Shown in pieces: positions 1 through 10,483 of a stretch of DNA of 45,896 bases (the first letter of the stretch is position 1; the number at the start of each line of letters is the position of its first letter). The stretch is from Cladosporium sp. IMV 00045 (lineage: Eukaryota; Ascomycota; Dothideomycetes; Cladosporiales; Cladosporiaceae), in the NCBI GenBank assembly GCA_001931905.2, contig MSJI02000432.1, positions 1 to 45,896 of the forward strand, given 5' to 3'. The position numbers and the translations under genes are program-made. The notes under the pieces were generated by a model that saw only the letters and a program-made list of their open reading frames with translations, was not told where the DNA came from and searched no databases.

Positions 1-606
1 CGACCGCACCAACGTCAAAGACGTAGTGAAAGGTAGCACGAATCCCAAGCCCCACGCAGCAACGCAAACGTTGATCCCCCAAGGGCAGGCATCCTGCACA
101 CGATCTTCTTCCACCGCCTGTTCACGCCCGTGCTCCCCGCCACCCACGACGTCCTCGACACCACCCTCCCCTACGTGACCGAAGACGACATCGAACGCAC
201 CATCGACGCGCGCACTACCGCCCTCCTCCGCGCCCTCGACACTTCCGCCACCCAATACCACACCTCCACCTCCAAGCCCGCCCACGGCACGATCGTCGTG
301 CAGTTCCTGGAAAAGAAACGCAAGAAGAGCGGCTGGTTCATCGCCAAGGCGGACGAAGAGACTGTTTGGGAAGTGTGGGTGCTCAACGTGAGTCTGACGG
401 GCGCGAGGAGCGAGCCGGAAGCTGAGAGGAATCGGAGAAGGATGGAGTTGGGGTTGCAGGAGACGGCGTTGAGGGTTCTGGAGGTCGTGAATAAGGATAG
501 GGATTATATCCCCCCGATTACGACGAATGAGGCGAATCCGTTCCCGTTTCAGGTCGCGGTGAATCCGAAGGGGGATGGGTGGGGGCAGAAGATGGGGATC
601 TTTTGA
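1..606 (+). CDS. ATG101: Autophagy-related protein 101 (3' part; 5' end outside window)
   Basis: ATG101 is the HORMA-fold partner of Atg13 in the autophagy-initiation (Atg1/ULK) complex of fungi that lack Atg29/Atg31. The visible exons are <1..32 and 89..606. The first ends in residues DRTNVKDVVK; a 56-nt intron (33-88, donor GTAGCA, acceptor GGGCAG) splits a Gly codon, and the frame resumes with GILHTIFFHRLF. The VKDVVKGILHTIFFHR block is the family signature near the N-terminus. Later motifs include KKSGWF and NPFPFQVAV, and the protein ends GWGQKMGIF before TGA at 604-606. About 183 residues are visible, so only a short N-terminal stretch is missing from a protein usually near 200-220 residues. 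The convergent neighbour is RIX1. Identity is secure from sequence; the role is family knowledge. Confidence 0.93.
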
Positions 607-1702
607 GAGAGCTGTTACGTTCATGTGAGGAACCTCGAACCCTGGACTGGATATGCTATGCTACGTTGCGGTCACACCGCTCAGGCACTGGTTCTTGCAT
701 TCCTGTATTTACGGAGAGATCCTGTCCCGAGCGAAGATGGATGGGCAGATCTATCAGGATGAATACGGACTTCTGAGTTTCATCTTGCTCTTGACTGGAC
801 GCCACCGATTCATTGCTGGCTCTTTTGGATTGGCGGCTCTCCTGGACGAAACAGACTCCCATGGAACAGTCCTGCCGACACACGTTTCAACAACAACTGG
901 ACTGCGTATATCACATGCTGCTTGGTCGTTGGCCAGCTGTTGCGGCGTCCGAGTCGGTACCATCGAGGAAATGTTAGCACCTGGGGCAGGCATCCTAGAA
1001 CCGAGTGCCTTCAGTCCCTCAAGCGTTCCTACTGGCAAGGCTGAACCTGGGTCGTACCGAGGCGAAGGGATTTTTGGAAATCAAATCCAGTACATCACAA
1101 ATCGCTTGAGTCGAATCAGAGGCAACAGGAAAACCCACAACAAGCCTGCTCCTGCATCCAAAACGGACCACAGTGCCTCGAGCTGCATATTACGAGCTAG
1201 AAACGCCCCTCCGTTCAAAGCTTGATATTCGACTGGGGCATCCGGATGGTCTCTCACCGTTCCTGCTTCAACAACGTCAACTCATCGACCTTGCCCAGCT
1301 TGCCCAGCCAGTCAGCCAGCCAGACTCGGATGTCCAATGAAGATGGAATAACGTATTCGCCTCTAAATACAGGGCAGGCGTAGGGAAAGGGGAAGTCTTG
1401 GAATAGATCGATGGGCTCACTACCTGGGGAGCGGGTGAGGTGGACGCTGGACGAAGTCTTAAGCAGTTTAATACACGTATCATAGATCGATCGACTGCAA
1501 TTCAATAAGAGGTTGACAAATCTGCAATGATTTGCAAAGACATAAGCTTTTTGCCGTTCCCTTTTTCTATTGTTTCACAATGTGGTAATGTACAAATGTA
1601 TATCAGATTATATTCAAATTCGCACGTAAGCACCTGGTTCGGGCAGCCAACACTCGTTTCCGAAAGTAAAACCCAACGTCTTTTTGCCGCTCCCGCTCAT
1701 AA
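607..1702. other. Intergenic region between convergent ATG101 and RIX1
   Basis: About 1.1 kb lies between two 3' ends. It contains open frames of up to 190 codons, but none shows a recognisable motif, protein-like composition or convincing splice structure. I see only 3' untranslated sequence and spacer. Confidence 0.6.
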
Positions 1703-4009
1703 TCACTCCTCATCCTCCCCCTCATCCTCCTCCCCCGAACTCTCCATCGTCAACGGCGGCATTTCGAAATCACTCCCCTCCCCTTCCCCATCCTCCCCAT
1801 CATCCCCAGCACCAGGCGCAGCTTGCGCCGGCAACGTCACAACCGGCTCCTGCGCTTTCCCTTTCCCTTTCGACCTCGTCACGACCGTTGTGGGAACGTG
1901 CTGCGCGGCCGTCACGGGGTCTGGGCCCGGGAGGTCTTGCGCCGTGGACGTCTCTGCTGCGAGGGTTTCCGCTACGGGGGAGGCGCGCAGGCGTTTGGCG
2001 GAGATTGTGGGGGAGGGAGGGGTGGGGGCGGAGCGTTTGGAAGTTGAAGTGGTGGTGGTGGTGGTGGGAGGTTGTTCGCTGGGGGAGGCAGCGTTGTTGT
2101 TGTCGTTGCCTAGGTGTTCGTCTAGGGCGGTGAGGAGGTCTGGTTCTGATTGGGCGTTGGGGTCGTCGTGCATGTTGACGTCTTCGTCTTCGTCCTCTTC
2201 TTCGTCCTCCTCTTCATCTTCGGAGCTAGCGCGGCGTCCAGTCCATGTAACGGGCATGCGCGGACGGATTATGGCTTCGACTTCGGCGTCGCCCGGGAAA
2301 AGGCGGGCGAGGAAGGGGAGCAAGCTGGTCTGCGCGCCTGTGCCGGAGGGGTTGACGGGTGAGTTGAGAACGCTGGCTACGAGGGCTTTTTTGTTCTGCG
2401 TCAGGATTGCGGTGCGGTCGATTGAGGCGCGGAGTTTGCGGGGGAAGGAGGCGGGTGAGAGAGTTGAGAGGACGATTGGCAGGAGGGTGGCAGCGGCCTT
2501 GTGCAGGGCGGCGTTGGCGATGGGGGGTTTCTCGGTTTGCAAGGCTGCAGAATTGCCGGACTTTTGGGAGCTGTTTGTCGTTGTTGGCAGGTGAGGGCGG
2601 TCATCCTCGGGGAGCAAGTCGATGCAGCAGGCGGCGATGAAGGGAGCGATGTCTGCGATTTCATCTCTGTTGACGGTGTGGCCGACCAAGGTGAGGATTT
2701 GGCCGAGGATATCATAGGCGGCAGATCGGAATTGCTCGTCTGCTCGCTCCGCTTTAAACACCCAGACCAGTTGCTCCTTCAGGTTGGGAAGGATAGAAGC
2801 CAAAGCAGTACCGAAGCGGCGAAGGATGGAGCTGAGAAGCTGGATGGTGGCGACGTGGATGCGCGGAAGGGTGTTGTACACAGCATCTCTCTCGTCACGC
2901 GAAACTTGGTTGTTAGGCTTGACAAATTCCTGGCGTCCGGCAGTTGGGACAGTGACGCTGAGAAGCCTCGTGACCAAGTCGATGATCAAGCCAATGCGGA
3001 TTGGCGCGGTGCTAGCTGTCGCATTGTCCAGGTGTGTTTGAAGAAGGCCAAGCAGAGAGATTATCCTTTCACTCCCGCTGTGAACACCCTTCCAACCACT
3101 CAAGCCGATGGCATCGGGACTTTCAACCTCAGTCTCACCAGCAGCAGCAAGTTGTTGCGTTGGCGCAGAAGGCTGCACGCCAGCGACGGATCGCCAATCT
3201 TCAATGACAGATCGGAAGACGCGATCGCAGGTGGCGTGCGTGGCAGCAACGGTGGACTTGAGGGTGTCGTCCCATTTCTCTGGTGCACCCTGCTTCGGGG
3301 CGCAATTATGCAACAACACAAGGACTTTCTGTGCGGCAGCGACGTGGGATTTCAGGTAGTGCTGTCCAGTGGGCGTGGCGGTGGATGAGACGATCCTGTT
3401 CAGAATGGCGCGGATATTGTTCTCGTGCGTCCGGAAGACTGTAGGATGTCTCGGCAAGAGGGTCATCAATGCCTCGAGGATCACCTGAAGCTCACTGGCA
3501 GAGCATCGCTTGTTCTCGATGTTACTCAAGCAGGAAGAGATGAATGCTGGCAGAGAAGGTGTCGTGATCTCTCTGACGAGGTTGGCGTGATCCCATGTCA
3601 GCATGAAGATTCGGACCAAAGTGATCACAGCCAGAGAGCGGGTAGTAGGAGGATCCGGTTTCTTGAGGAAGCCCAGGAGAGATTTAACCCATCCATTTGC
3701 CTTGCCGAGCACCTCGAGACCACCAGCTTCAATAGTCGCTTTGACGAGGACAACGGCGGACCATCTCCCCTCGACAGTGCGGTCTTGAAGCAGAGTAGAA
3801 AGTTGGGTCTTGAATCGGTGGACCGTCACACCGTCGTCTGAGTTCTGCTTGCCGGAAGGTGCAGTATATGAGAGCAAGTCTCTGCAGGCCCACAGGGATC
3901 CAGATACTTGAGCTGCGACTCGTGGGAGTTCGGGCACCGGAGTAGAGGAAATGCGGAAAGTCAGCTGCTTGAGAGCAGCACCTCCTTGGGGGCTCGGTTT
4001 CTGAGCCAT
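1703..4009 (-). CDS. RIX1: Pre-rRNA-processing protein RIX1 (IPI2)
   Basis: A single 768-residue frame without introns. RIX1, the PELP1-related scaffold of the Rix1-Ipi1-Ipi3 complex, works in the nucleolus and nucleoplasm on ITS2 processing and on Rea1-dependent remodelling of pre-60S particles. The N-terminal 230 residues or so form the helical Rix1 domain (for example WSAVVLVKATIEAGG, SLLGFLKKPDPPTTRSLAV and FRTHENNIRAILNR). The centre is HEAT-like. The last 170 residues are low-complexity and acidic (EDEEEDEEEDEDED, then GSDFEMPPLTMESSGEEDEG), typical of fungal RIX1. The start at 4009 follows a purine-rich leader. It diverges from YPP1 across 367 bp that contain a TTAGGG repeat (see the promoter feature). 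Confidence 0.93.
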   Translation of the reverse strand: MAQKPSPQGGAALKQLTFRISSTPVPELPRVAAQVSGSLWACRDLLSYTAPSGKQNSDDGVTVHRFKTQLSTLLQDRTVEGRWSAVVLVKATIEAGGLEVLGKANGWVKSLLGFLKKPDPPTTRSLAVITLVRIFMLTWDHANLVREITTPSLPAFISSCLSNIENKRCSASELQVILEALMTLLPRHPTVFRTHENNIRAILNRIVSSTATPTGQHYLKSHVAAAQKVLVLLHNCAPKQGAPEKWDDTLKSTVAATHATCDRVFRSVIEDWRSVAGVQPSAPTQQLAAAGETEVESPDAIGLSGWKGVHSGSERIISLLGLLQTHLDNATASTAPIRIGLIIDLVTRLLSVTVPTAGRQEFVKPNNQVSRDERDAVYNTLPRIHVATIQLLSSILRRFGTALASILPNLKEQLVWVFKAERADEQFRSAAYDILGQILTLVGHTVNRDEIADIAPFIAACCIDLLPEDDRPHLPTTTNSSQKSGNSAALQTEKPPIANAALHKAAATLLPIVLSTLSPASFPRKLRASIDRTAILTQNKKALVASVLNSPVNPSGTGAQTSLLPFLARLFPGDAEVEAIIRPRMPVTWTGRRASSEDEEEDEEEDEDEDVNMHDDPNAQSEPDLLTALDEHLGNDNNNAASPSEQPPTTTTTTSTSKRSAPTPPSPTISAKRLRASPVAETLAAETSTAQDLPGPDPVTAAQHVPTTVVTRSKGKGKAQEPVVTLPAQAAPGAGDDGEDGEGEGSDFEMPPLTMESSGEEDEGEDEE

Positions 4010-4376
4010 GGTGTATCTTGATCTCCTCGATCGGGTTTGATTTATTCTCGGTGTCTCTGAGGATTGGACGTTATAGAAAGTTTTCGATGTAGGCCAGCGC
4101 TGGCGTTAGGGTTAGGGTCGCAGGGAAGAGGGCAGCGCTCGCGGAGATGAGACGAGCTGGGCCAATGACGTTGGTGCCCTTCCACGCAACTTGAAGCATG
4201 GACAGCATGGGATGGCATGGGGCATGGCGACGCAACTTAATTCTGTCTGCCTGATCGCCCGCCTTGACTGACATCGTGAAACCCGAAGCGTCTCGAAAAC
4301 AACAATAGCCCGACCAAGGATGAGGCTGATATAGGAAATCTACGACCTCATCATCTCCTACTCCTGCTCCTCCGCA
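4010..4376. promoter_or_regulatory. Divergent RIX1/YPP1 promoter region
   Basis: This 367-bp stretch separates two divergent start codons. It carries a perfect double telomere-type repeat at 4106-4117 (TTAGGGTTAGGG), 97 nt upstream of the RIX1 start. At 4162-4174 a CCAAT box runs into a TGACGT half-CRE and then TTGG. TTAGGG elements bound by Tbf1-type factors drive snoRNA and ribosome-related genes in yeasts, so regulation of RIX1 is a reasonable inference. No binding data are available here. Confidence 0.55.
4106..4117 (+). promoter_or_regulatory. Telobox: two tandem TTAGGG units upstream of RIX1
   Basis: Seen directly as TTAGGGTTAGGG. It lies 97 nt before the RIX1 start codon and 260 nt before YPP1. 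Interpretation as a Tbf1/telobox regulatory element rests on knowledge of ribosome-biogenesis promoters in other fungi and plants. Confidence 0.5.
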
Positions 4377-7300
4377 ATGAGCGTCGGCGCCAAATCCGCC
4401 TCGAACCCTGAGAAAGGCGCGCGTTACCTGGAATTACTGGATCAGGCTCTCTGCAATGCTTCCTGGTCTGAAGTGCCCGAGCTGTCGCGAAAGACTGAGA
4501 AACACGCGCCCAACCGGAAATGCCTCACTTTCGCCGCCAAGTCAGAGGCACAGATAGCTTCAGCTTCGCATCGTCCCACCTCTGCCTCCTCCGACCCTAC
4601 AGCCAGCCTTCACGGACTGAGCGAGCTCATACCGCGTTTGGAAGAGGCGATCGTGGTAGGCAACAGCATCGAAGAGGATGCCTTCATCGCGAGCGTCTGC
4701 TTGGCTGAGATCCATTGGCTTAGGGAGGATCAGGATACCGCACTGAAGCTGCTGCCCGACTTTATTCCAGAGTCAAACACGCATAGCCTGCCCTCCGCCT
4801 TGGGTTGGATGGAAGTGTGTGCAGCAAAGACCACGTATATCAAGGCGACTTCGCTAGAGAGTCAAGGAAAAGTTGCTGAGGCACGAAAGCTATACCAGGA
4901 GGCAGTCACCAAGACACCCAGCGCAAGGTCACCGGAACTGCGAAAATGGAATGAAAGACTGCTCGCCAGAGCATGCATGCATTTCAATGCGAACACTACT
5001 ACACCTTCCATCGGGACACTGACTGATGCTTTGCGGGCTTTCACAGCGTGGAACGATTTCTGGCAGCGCTCTCCTCCAACGTCAGCCGGCTCCGGCGATA
5101 GTCCTTCAAGGATCGATACGCCTCGCCGACAAGTATGGCGAGCCTACTACGACCTCCTCTCGATGATTTTGCAGCGTGGCTTTACATACTACATATCATC
5201 GAACGCGCGGATTCACATAGGCAAATTGGATACCGTGCCAGAAGAGTTCCGCAAACCGGCCAAGCAAAGACAACGTACCGATCTGAAACGCGTGGAGAGC
5301 ACGTACGAATCGCTTCTCATCCAAGAGACAAAGTTTCCTAAGGCGAGCCAAACGAATCTCGAGGTCGATGAATGGGTCGCACAATCCATGAAGAACTGGA
5401 GGATCATTTGTGGCTTTGGCTGGACTGATGCTGAACTTGGACAAGGCGGCAAGGCAGGTGTCAGTCGTTCCATGTTGGACATACTCTATCGCGCAGCAAC
5501 GAAAACATTCCACTCCACTGCCGTGTTGAGGGAATTGTTCAACGTGCATGCTTCGTTGGGCGAGTTTGATCTTGCTATGCATGCCTTTGACAGCTATGTT
5601 GATATCATTAGCAAAGGCAAAGCACGGTCAGAAAAGACTGGTCAACATGATGCCGGTCTTGACGATGACGATACGGCTGTGCTGACGGGAGCTGAGGCTG
5701 TGCGTGTGTTGTGCCGGTATGGTGACCGTGCCCAAGCTGAAAAAGCTTTGGCCGTTGGTAAGAATTTGCAAAGGTGGTTAGGCCTGCAAAGACCGCAGTC
5801 ATCAGGATCACAGCAGGGTGGCAGTGCGAATAATGCTCAGGTGGTAGAACCTCAACTCAAGGCGTCCACTCTCGCCATCGCTTACAGGGCAATTGGTATC
5901 AGTCAGGCCCATTGGGCGCGTCTGACGTACGACACGGATTTGCGCCCCACCCTTCAGACAGAGGCACTGCAATGGCTACGACGATCAGAAGCCCAAGAAC
6001 CGAGCAGTATCGACACTGGGTATTCGCTGGCGTCGCTGTTGGCCGAAACACGAGATGTGGCTGCGGCTGTGTCAACCATCAAACGAGTTCTAGCTGCTAA
6101 TCCCAAAGATGAGAAAAACGTCGAAGAGAATGACTTCAAGAGAGAGAGGAAGCTTGTGCCGCTCTGGCATCTGCTGGCGCTGTGTCTAAGCGCCAAGGAC
6201 CAGCAAGATGCTGCTATCAAGATGTGTGAAGTTGCATTCGACCAATTCGGCGACTCTTCTCTCCTCTTTGGCCAAGCAACGACCCAAAGCCAGGACCCTG
6301 AAAAGCAATCAGCTTCAGCAGGCCTTTCGCGAGGATTGGTTGATCAGATGGAAGGCTTCGAGAAGGAGACGTTCGTCAAAATCAAGATGACGCAGCTTGC
6401 CTTGATGGAGCTCTTGGACGGCCCCAGTACGGCCGTGGACATGACAGACGAGCTGCTAGGCTTGTATGCGCGGTTGTTTGGAAAGCCTGAGCAAGTCAAA
6501 ATCCCTAAACCACCGCAAACCGCAAACTCGATCGCGCCGTCCAGAGCTGGAGGCACATTGCGAAGCATCGCTGGTAGCATCAGACCGAGAACTCACAGGA
6601 ACAGCGTCGAAAGGCCGAGACAACGCGTCGTATCACAAGGGTCGACTTTGGAACCAGTCATTGCAGAAGGACAAGCCAATCCAAGCACGGCCACCGGTCA
6701 AGACATTGGTGCCCCTATAGCAATAACAGTGACTAACGAGGAGGGAGCACCTGCCGACCGAGGGCGCGGTGAAAACAGGCATCTGCCTTTCAGACTACGC
6801 GCAGGCACAAGCAAAACTCGATCGCGCTCGCGCAGCTTAGGGGGCAAATCCAAGCCTGTTCCTATCGACAATGATCAACCCCCACTTCCGCCACCTAAGG
6901 ATGTTACAGCACTGAATCAAGGCACTGCTGCTACTGGCACATCTCCCGTGGCCCAAGTGGTCAGCACTACCAGCGACCAAGCAAGCCCGCCAGAGCAAGA
7001 GCTCAAATCAATGGCTCACAACACGACTCACGACGACTGGCCGCCCCCTGCTGGCCACGACGAGCAGCCGCCACGACAAGATGTCCGTCTGCCAGCTCCT
7101 CACCCGGCTTCCAATGCTGCTCCTGTACCGAGCTTTTCGCTCGCTCAGCAGCAAAGGCACAGGGTTAGTATTCTCGTGGGAATCTGGCTTTTCATTGCCG
7201 AGCTCTACATCAGGGCGGAATCATTGGACGACGCTGCAGGCGCTGTCGAGGAAGCTCACAAGCTCGTCGAGTCTCTCGAAATGGAAATCGCTGTCGAAGA

Positions 7301-7969
7301 CTCCAGCGCGCAAAGCCTGTGCTCCAAGGGCTGGGGTGGGGGGAAGAGCGTCGATGAGTTGTGGGCGGATGTTTGGTCAACCGTAAGTCTAATACGAGAG
7401 ACAGAAACCTCATTGTGCAGTGCTAACAAATCATATAGAAAGGTGACCTCGCCTCCGCCCGCTCCTTGCCATTCGACGCGTCCTCGTACTGGGAAGCATC
7501 GCTCTCGTACTTCCCCGACCATCCGGGCTCCATCATCTCGCTGTCAAGCCTGCTGCTAGACATCTACACCCAGAAATTGCCCGCCGAGCCACCTCAGCCC
7601 CTCCTTCCGACTACAGGAGGCACTGCCATCAACACCGTCGCCCTGCGCAGCCAAGCAGCACCCACTTCTGGACTCCCCGACATAGAACCCTCGGCAACAG
7701 AGGCACCGGGGCCTTGTTCAAGCTCTCGCAAAGACCCATCTCCCGCAGAGCTGAATCGCTTGGCCGCAAGGGAGAGGGCTTACATGTTGCTGTCTTCTCT
7801 TACTCGCTTGGGCTCTGGATGGGACGATAGTGAGGCTTGGCTGGTTCTGGCGAGGGCGCATGAATTGAGTGGCCAGGTAGGCAAGGCGAAGGAGGCTCTT
7901 TGGTGGGTTGTTGAGCTTGAGGAGAGCAGAGGCGTGAGGTGTTGGAGGGATGGTGGGTTGGCGTTGTAA
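4377..7969 (+). CDS. YPP1: Cargo-transport protein YPP1 (TTC7 homologue, PI4-kinase complex)
   Basis: Exons 4377..7382 and 7439..7969 encode 1178 residues. The 56-nt intron has donor GTAAGT, branch TGCTAAC and acceptor ATATAG, and lies between codons. Without splicing the frame runs on to 7559 in an unrelated reading, so the splice is needed. Ypp1/TTC7 is the TPR scaffold that, with Efr3, places the PI4-kinase Stt4 at the plasma membrane. N-terminal features include ARYLELLDQALCNASW and a series of helical TPR-like repeats to about residue 700. Residues about 711-918 are low-complexity, Pro/Ser/Arg-rich and probably disordered. TPR repeats resume with LVGIWLFIAELYIRAESLDDA and end with WLVLARAHELSGQVGKAKEALWW. 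Diverges from RIX1. Confidence 0.88.
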
Positions 7970-8257
7970 GTTGTTCGAGCTGAGAGATGTCCCGGTTTGT
8001 AGTGTGTAGAAATGCTATCTATAAAGTATCAACTCGATCAGAAAGAAAGCACAAATTCGAGATTCGGTGTGTTGAGCGACCTAGAGATCGTCTTATCGTG
8101 AAGTCTTCATACGTGTCATGTGCTAGCTAGTAAGCTGTATAGCCATATCTCCTATGCCATCCTGCTATACATCCTCTAATCCATAATGCTACCTTCTTCA
8201 ATGCAATGAAATGCCGCTTCCAAAAATTCAAAATAGCAAATGCGATCCCAAAACGCA

Positions 8258-9949
8258 TCACAATGCAATACCCGTATCCCACCAACCCCTCCCACTCCTC
8301 CACTCCACCAACCGCCCATACCAACACCACCACCCCTCCCCCTCGGGCCCCAACCCAAACCCCCTGAAAAAGCTAATCGGCACGGGCTCGAACATCCAAA
8401 TCCCCCCGCGCGCAAAATCGTCCACCAGCAACGGCGCCGTGAAATACATCCAAACCGCCACAATGGCAAAATTCCCCACCCTCCTCAACCACCTAGGAAA
8501 AACCCTCTCCAACGCCAGAAAATGCACCAGCCCAGTCTGCACCGTCACCCCGAGCGCCTGCAGCATGAAAAACGCCATCGGACCCCTCAGAGGCCGCGTA
8601 TCGCCCATCTGCGTATAACTCCCCGTAGCGTGCAGCACGCCCGAGAGGAAGAACGCCGTCCACGTGCTCACCAGCCTACCCGCCACTGAACGTTTTGGCA
8701 GGCCCAGAGCTCGCACGAGCGCATCGCCCGGCTGCTGGAAAGCGAACCGGAAGGTCTGATGCCACCACGCGCCCCACCAGCCCGCCAGCCCGCTGTCGAG
8801 CACGTGCGTGAACGACCCGAACATGTCCGCGGGGTTCATCCAGGGCTCGCCGCGCACGCCGACGATGGTAGGGCCGAGGAGGCCGACGAAGAAGACGGGA
8901 CCCATCTTAAAGATGGCCCAGAGGGCGAGGTTGATGGCGCAGAGGCAGATGAGGAGGCGGTAGGCTTTCGTGAGTGCGTAGGAGTTGAGGATGAGGCGGG
9001 GCAGGAAGGAGGGTGGGGCGAGCGACATGTCGCCGTACCACATGTAGGGGTCGTGGATGCCGAGGGTCTTGACTGCGTCGAGGACTAGGTAGGCGAAGGC
9101 GAGGTTTTTGAGGCATGCTTTGAGTAGGGCGCGGCGGTCGTTGAAGCGTCGGATGCCGGTTTTGCTGGTCCGGAGGGTTTCGTTTGAATCCTCGTCTTCT
9201 GTGAGGGCTTCGCCTTTCAGTTCTGCTTCCACCCAGCGCGGTGCTGGCGGGATGCCAGAGGATTGCCAATTCCAGCCCACGCCGCGGAAACTGCAGAAGA
9301 CGTCCGCCACCCAGTCGAGACGCTCAATAATCGGTCCCGTAGGATAAGCTTGCCAGATCAAAGGGCCGGTTCTCTTTCTCGGACCCAACGTGGCCGTCTC
9401 CTCAGCCTTCTTGACGTTGCATCGTTGCCTGACCGCATGGTGCTCGCCACCATTCATCTTCGCCTCGCCATTCATTACCACACCATTCGCACGCCCCACA
9501 TCCCCCTCAATAACCTCCCTCCCCCTCTCCGCCCTCTCAACCCTCCTGAAATCCCTCTGACAGTCATTAAAAACCATAATCGCCGCACACCACATGATGC
9601 CAAAACTGCTCACCAACCCCACCCCAAACGACGCCGCCGGATTGCGCGCTTTGTTCGTCGCAATCGTCCAGAGTTGGAAAGCACACATGGCGGCGAAAGC
9701 TGCATAGCTGGCGATCCTGCGCGCCCGCGAGCGTCGGTAGTCGATCAGAAGGACGACCAGAACCAGCAGCGCGCCGAGGGAGGCCCAGGGGTAGAGGAAG
9801 GGGTGGGCCTCGCCTGCGTTGATGAGGGCGTCGTAGCGGGCGTCGTAGAAGGCCAGGACGGCGCGGTGGGAGGGGAGGTTTGGTGGGAGGGGTTGGTGGG
9901 CTTGTGCGCGTGCTAGGGATTTGAGGTCTTGGGCGTTGAGAGCCGACAT
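8258..9949 (-). CDS. MBOAT/wax-synthase-domain O-acyltransferase
   Basis: A single 563-residue frame with multiple membrane segments, for example residues 54-70 (ASLGALLVLVVLLID), 109-126, 329-357 and 424-440. Family marks are the RGVGWNW block (222-228), WWHQTFRFAF with candidate catalytic His397, and FFLSGVLHATGSY with His440, all typical of the MBOAT_2 (wax synthase-like) group. Such fungal proteins transfer acetyl or acyl groups to hydroxyls of lipids or natural products in the ER. The substrate cannot be read from sequence. A hydrophilic insert (about 131-190) rich in Glu/Arg/Gly separates the N-terminal helices from the core. No biosynthetic backbone gene is nearby, so a natural-product role is not supported by context. 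Confidence 0.8.
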   Translation of the reverse strand: MSALNAQDLKSLARAQAHQPLPPNLPSHRAVLAFYDARYDALINAGEAHPFLYPWASLGALLVLVVLLIDYRRSRARRIASYAAFAAMCAFQLWTIATNKARNPAASFGVGLVSSFGIMWCAAIMVFNDCQRDFRRVERAERGREVIEGDVGRANGVVMNGEAKMNGGEHHAVRQRCNVKKAEETATLGPRKRTGPLIWQAYPTGPIIERLDWVADVFCSFRGVGWNWQSSGIPPAPRWVEAELKGEALTEDEDSNETLRTSKTGIRRFNDRRALLKACLKNLAFAYLVLDAVKTLGIHDPYMWYGDMSLAPPSFLPRLILNSYALTKAYRLLICLCAINLALWAIFKMGPVFFVGLLGPTIVGVRGEPWMNPADMFGSFTHVLDSGLAGWWGAWWHQTFRFAFQQPGDALVRALGLPKRSVAGRLVSTWTAFFLSGVLHATGSYTQMGDTRPLRGPMAFFMLQALGVTVQTGLVHFLALERVFPRWLRRVGNFAIVAVWMYFTAPLLVDDFARGGIWMFEPVPISFFRGFGLGPEGEGWWCWYGRLVEWRSGRGWWDTGIAL

Positions 9950-10483
9950 GGTGGTGTTTTCTTTTTTATGGTAGTCTTTTGTTATATTTTATCGGCGAAC
10001 ATAAATCGCGGTCCGAGAGTGAGAAATAAGAAAGAGTGCGATCTGTCAGGGAGATATCATGGTATTAAATGACGGTGTGCAACAATTCCCGGGCGGTGGA
10101 GGTCTGGTGAATAAGGTAACGAAAGAGTGGTGTTATCTTCTCGTTGCTGACATCGGAAGAAACGAAACGCCATCGCCTTCGCCTTCGCCTTCGCCCCGTC
10201 GTCGTCATTCAGTAATAATAGCCAACGGTTTCGCAGGGCCACTGGTGCCACTAGTTGGGAAAAATGGCCTGAGGCGTGACGTGACGTCTTCCACCGCATG
10301 CTTATCGATTGTGAGAAGCAAGCCTTTCCGGTTAAGGAACGGCGCGTGGCCCCACCTGAGAGAGCTTGCTGTGAACAAGGATGTGGGTAGACCTCTTGAG
10401 ATCGCGAGCTGGTAATTTTTTAATTTAATGATCTTGATTTGTGCATATGTAGATAACAAGTAAACTAGAATACAGTGACCCGT
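9950..10483. other. MBOAT promoter region and MFS gene 3' flank
   Basis: These 534 bp lie upstream of the MBOAT gene and downstream of the MFS gene. They include a hexamer microsatellite of about four TTCGCC units (10173-10195) and two overlapping TGACGT half-CREs at 10277-10287. No gene is visible. Confidence 0.5.
10277..10287 (+). promoter_or_regulatory. Overlapping double TGACGT (CRE-like) element
   Basis: The sequence reads TGACGTGACGTC: two TGACGT cores overlapping by one base, about 330 bp upstream of the MBOAT start. TGACGT is the core bound by ATF/CREB-type bZIP factors in fungi. Function here is inferred. Confidence 0.35.

Noticed and set aside
653..1225. 190-codon plus-strand open frame downstream of ATG101
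   Set aside because: No recognisable domain, composition unlike the neighbouring proteins, and it lies in a spacer between two 3' ends.
2501..3388. 295-codon frame antisense to RIX1
   Set aside because: Entirely inside the well-supported RIX1 gene; typical mirror frame in GC-rich coding DNA.
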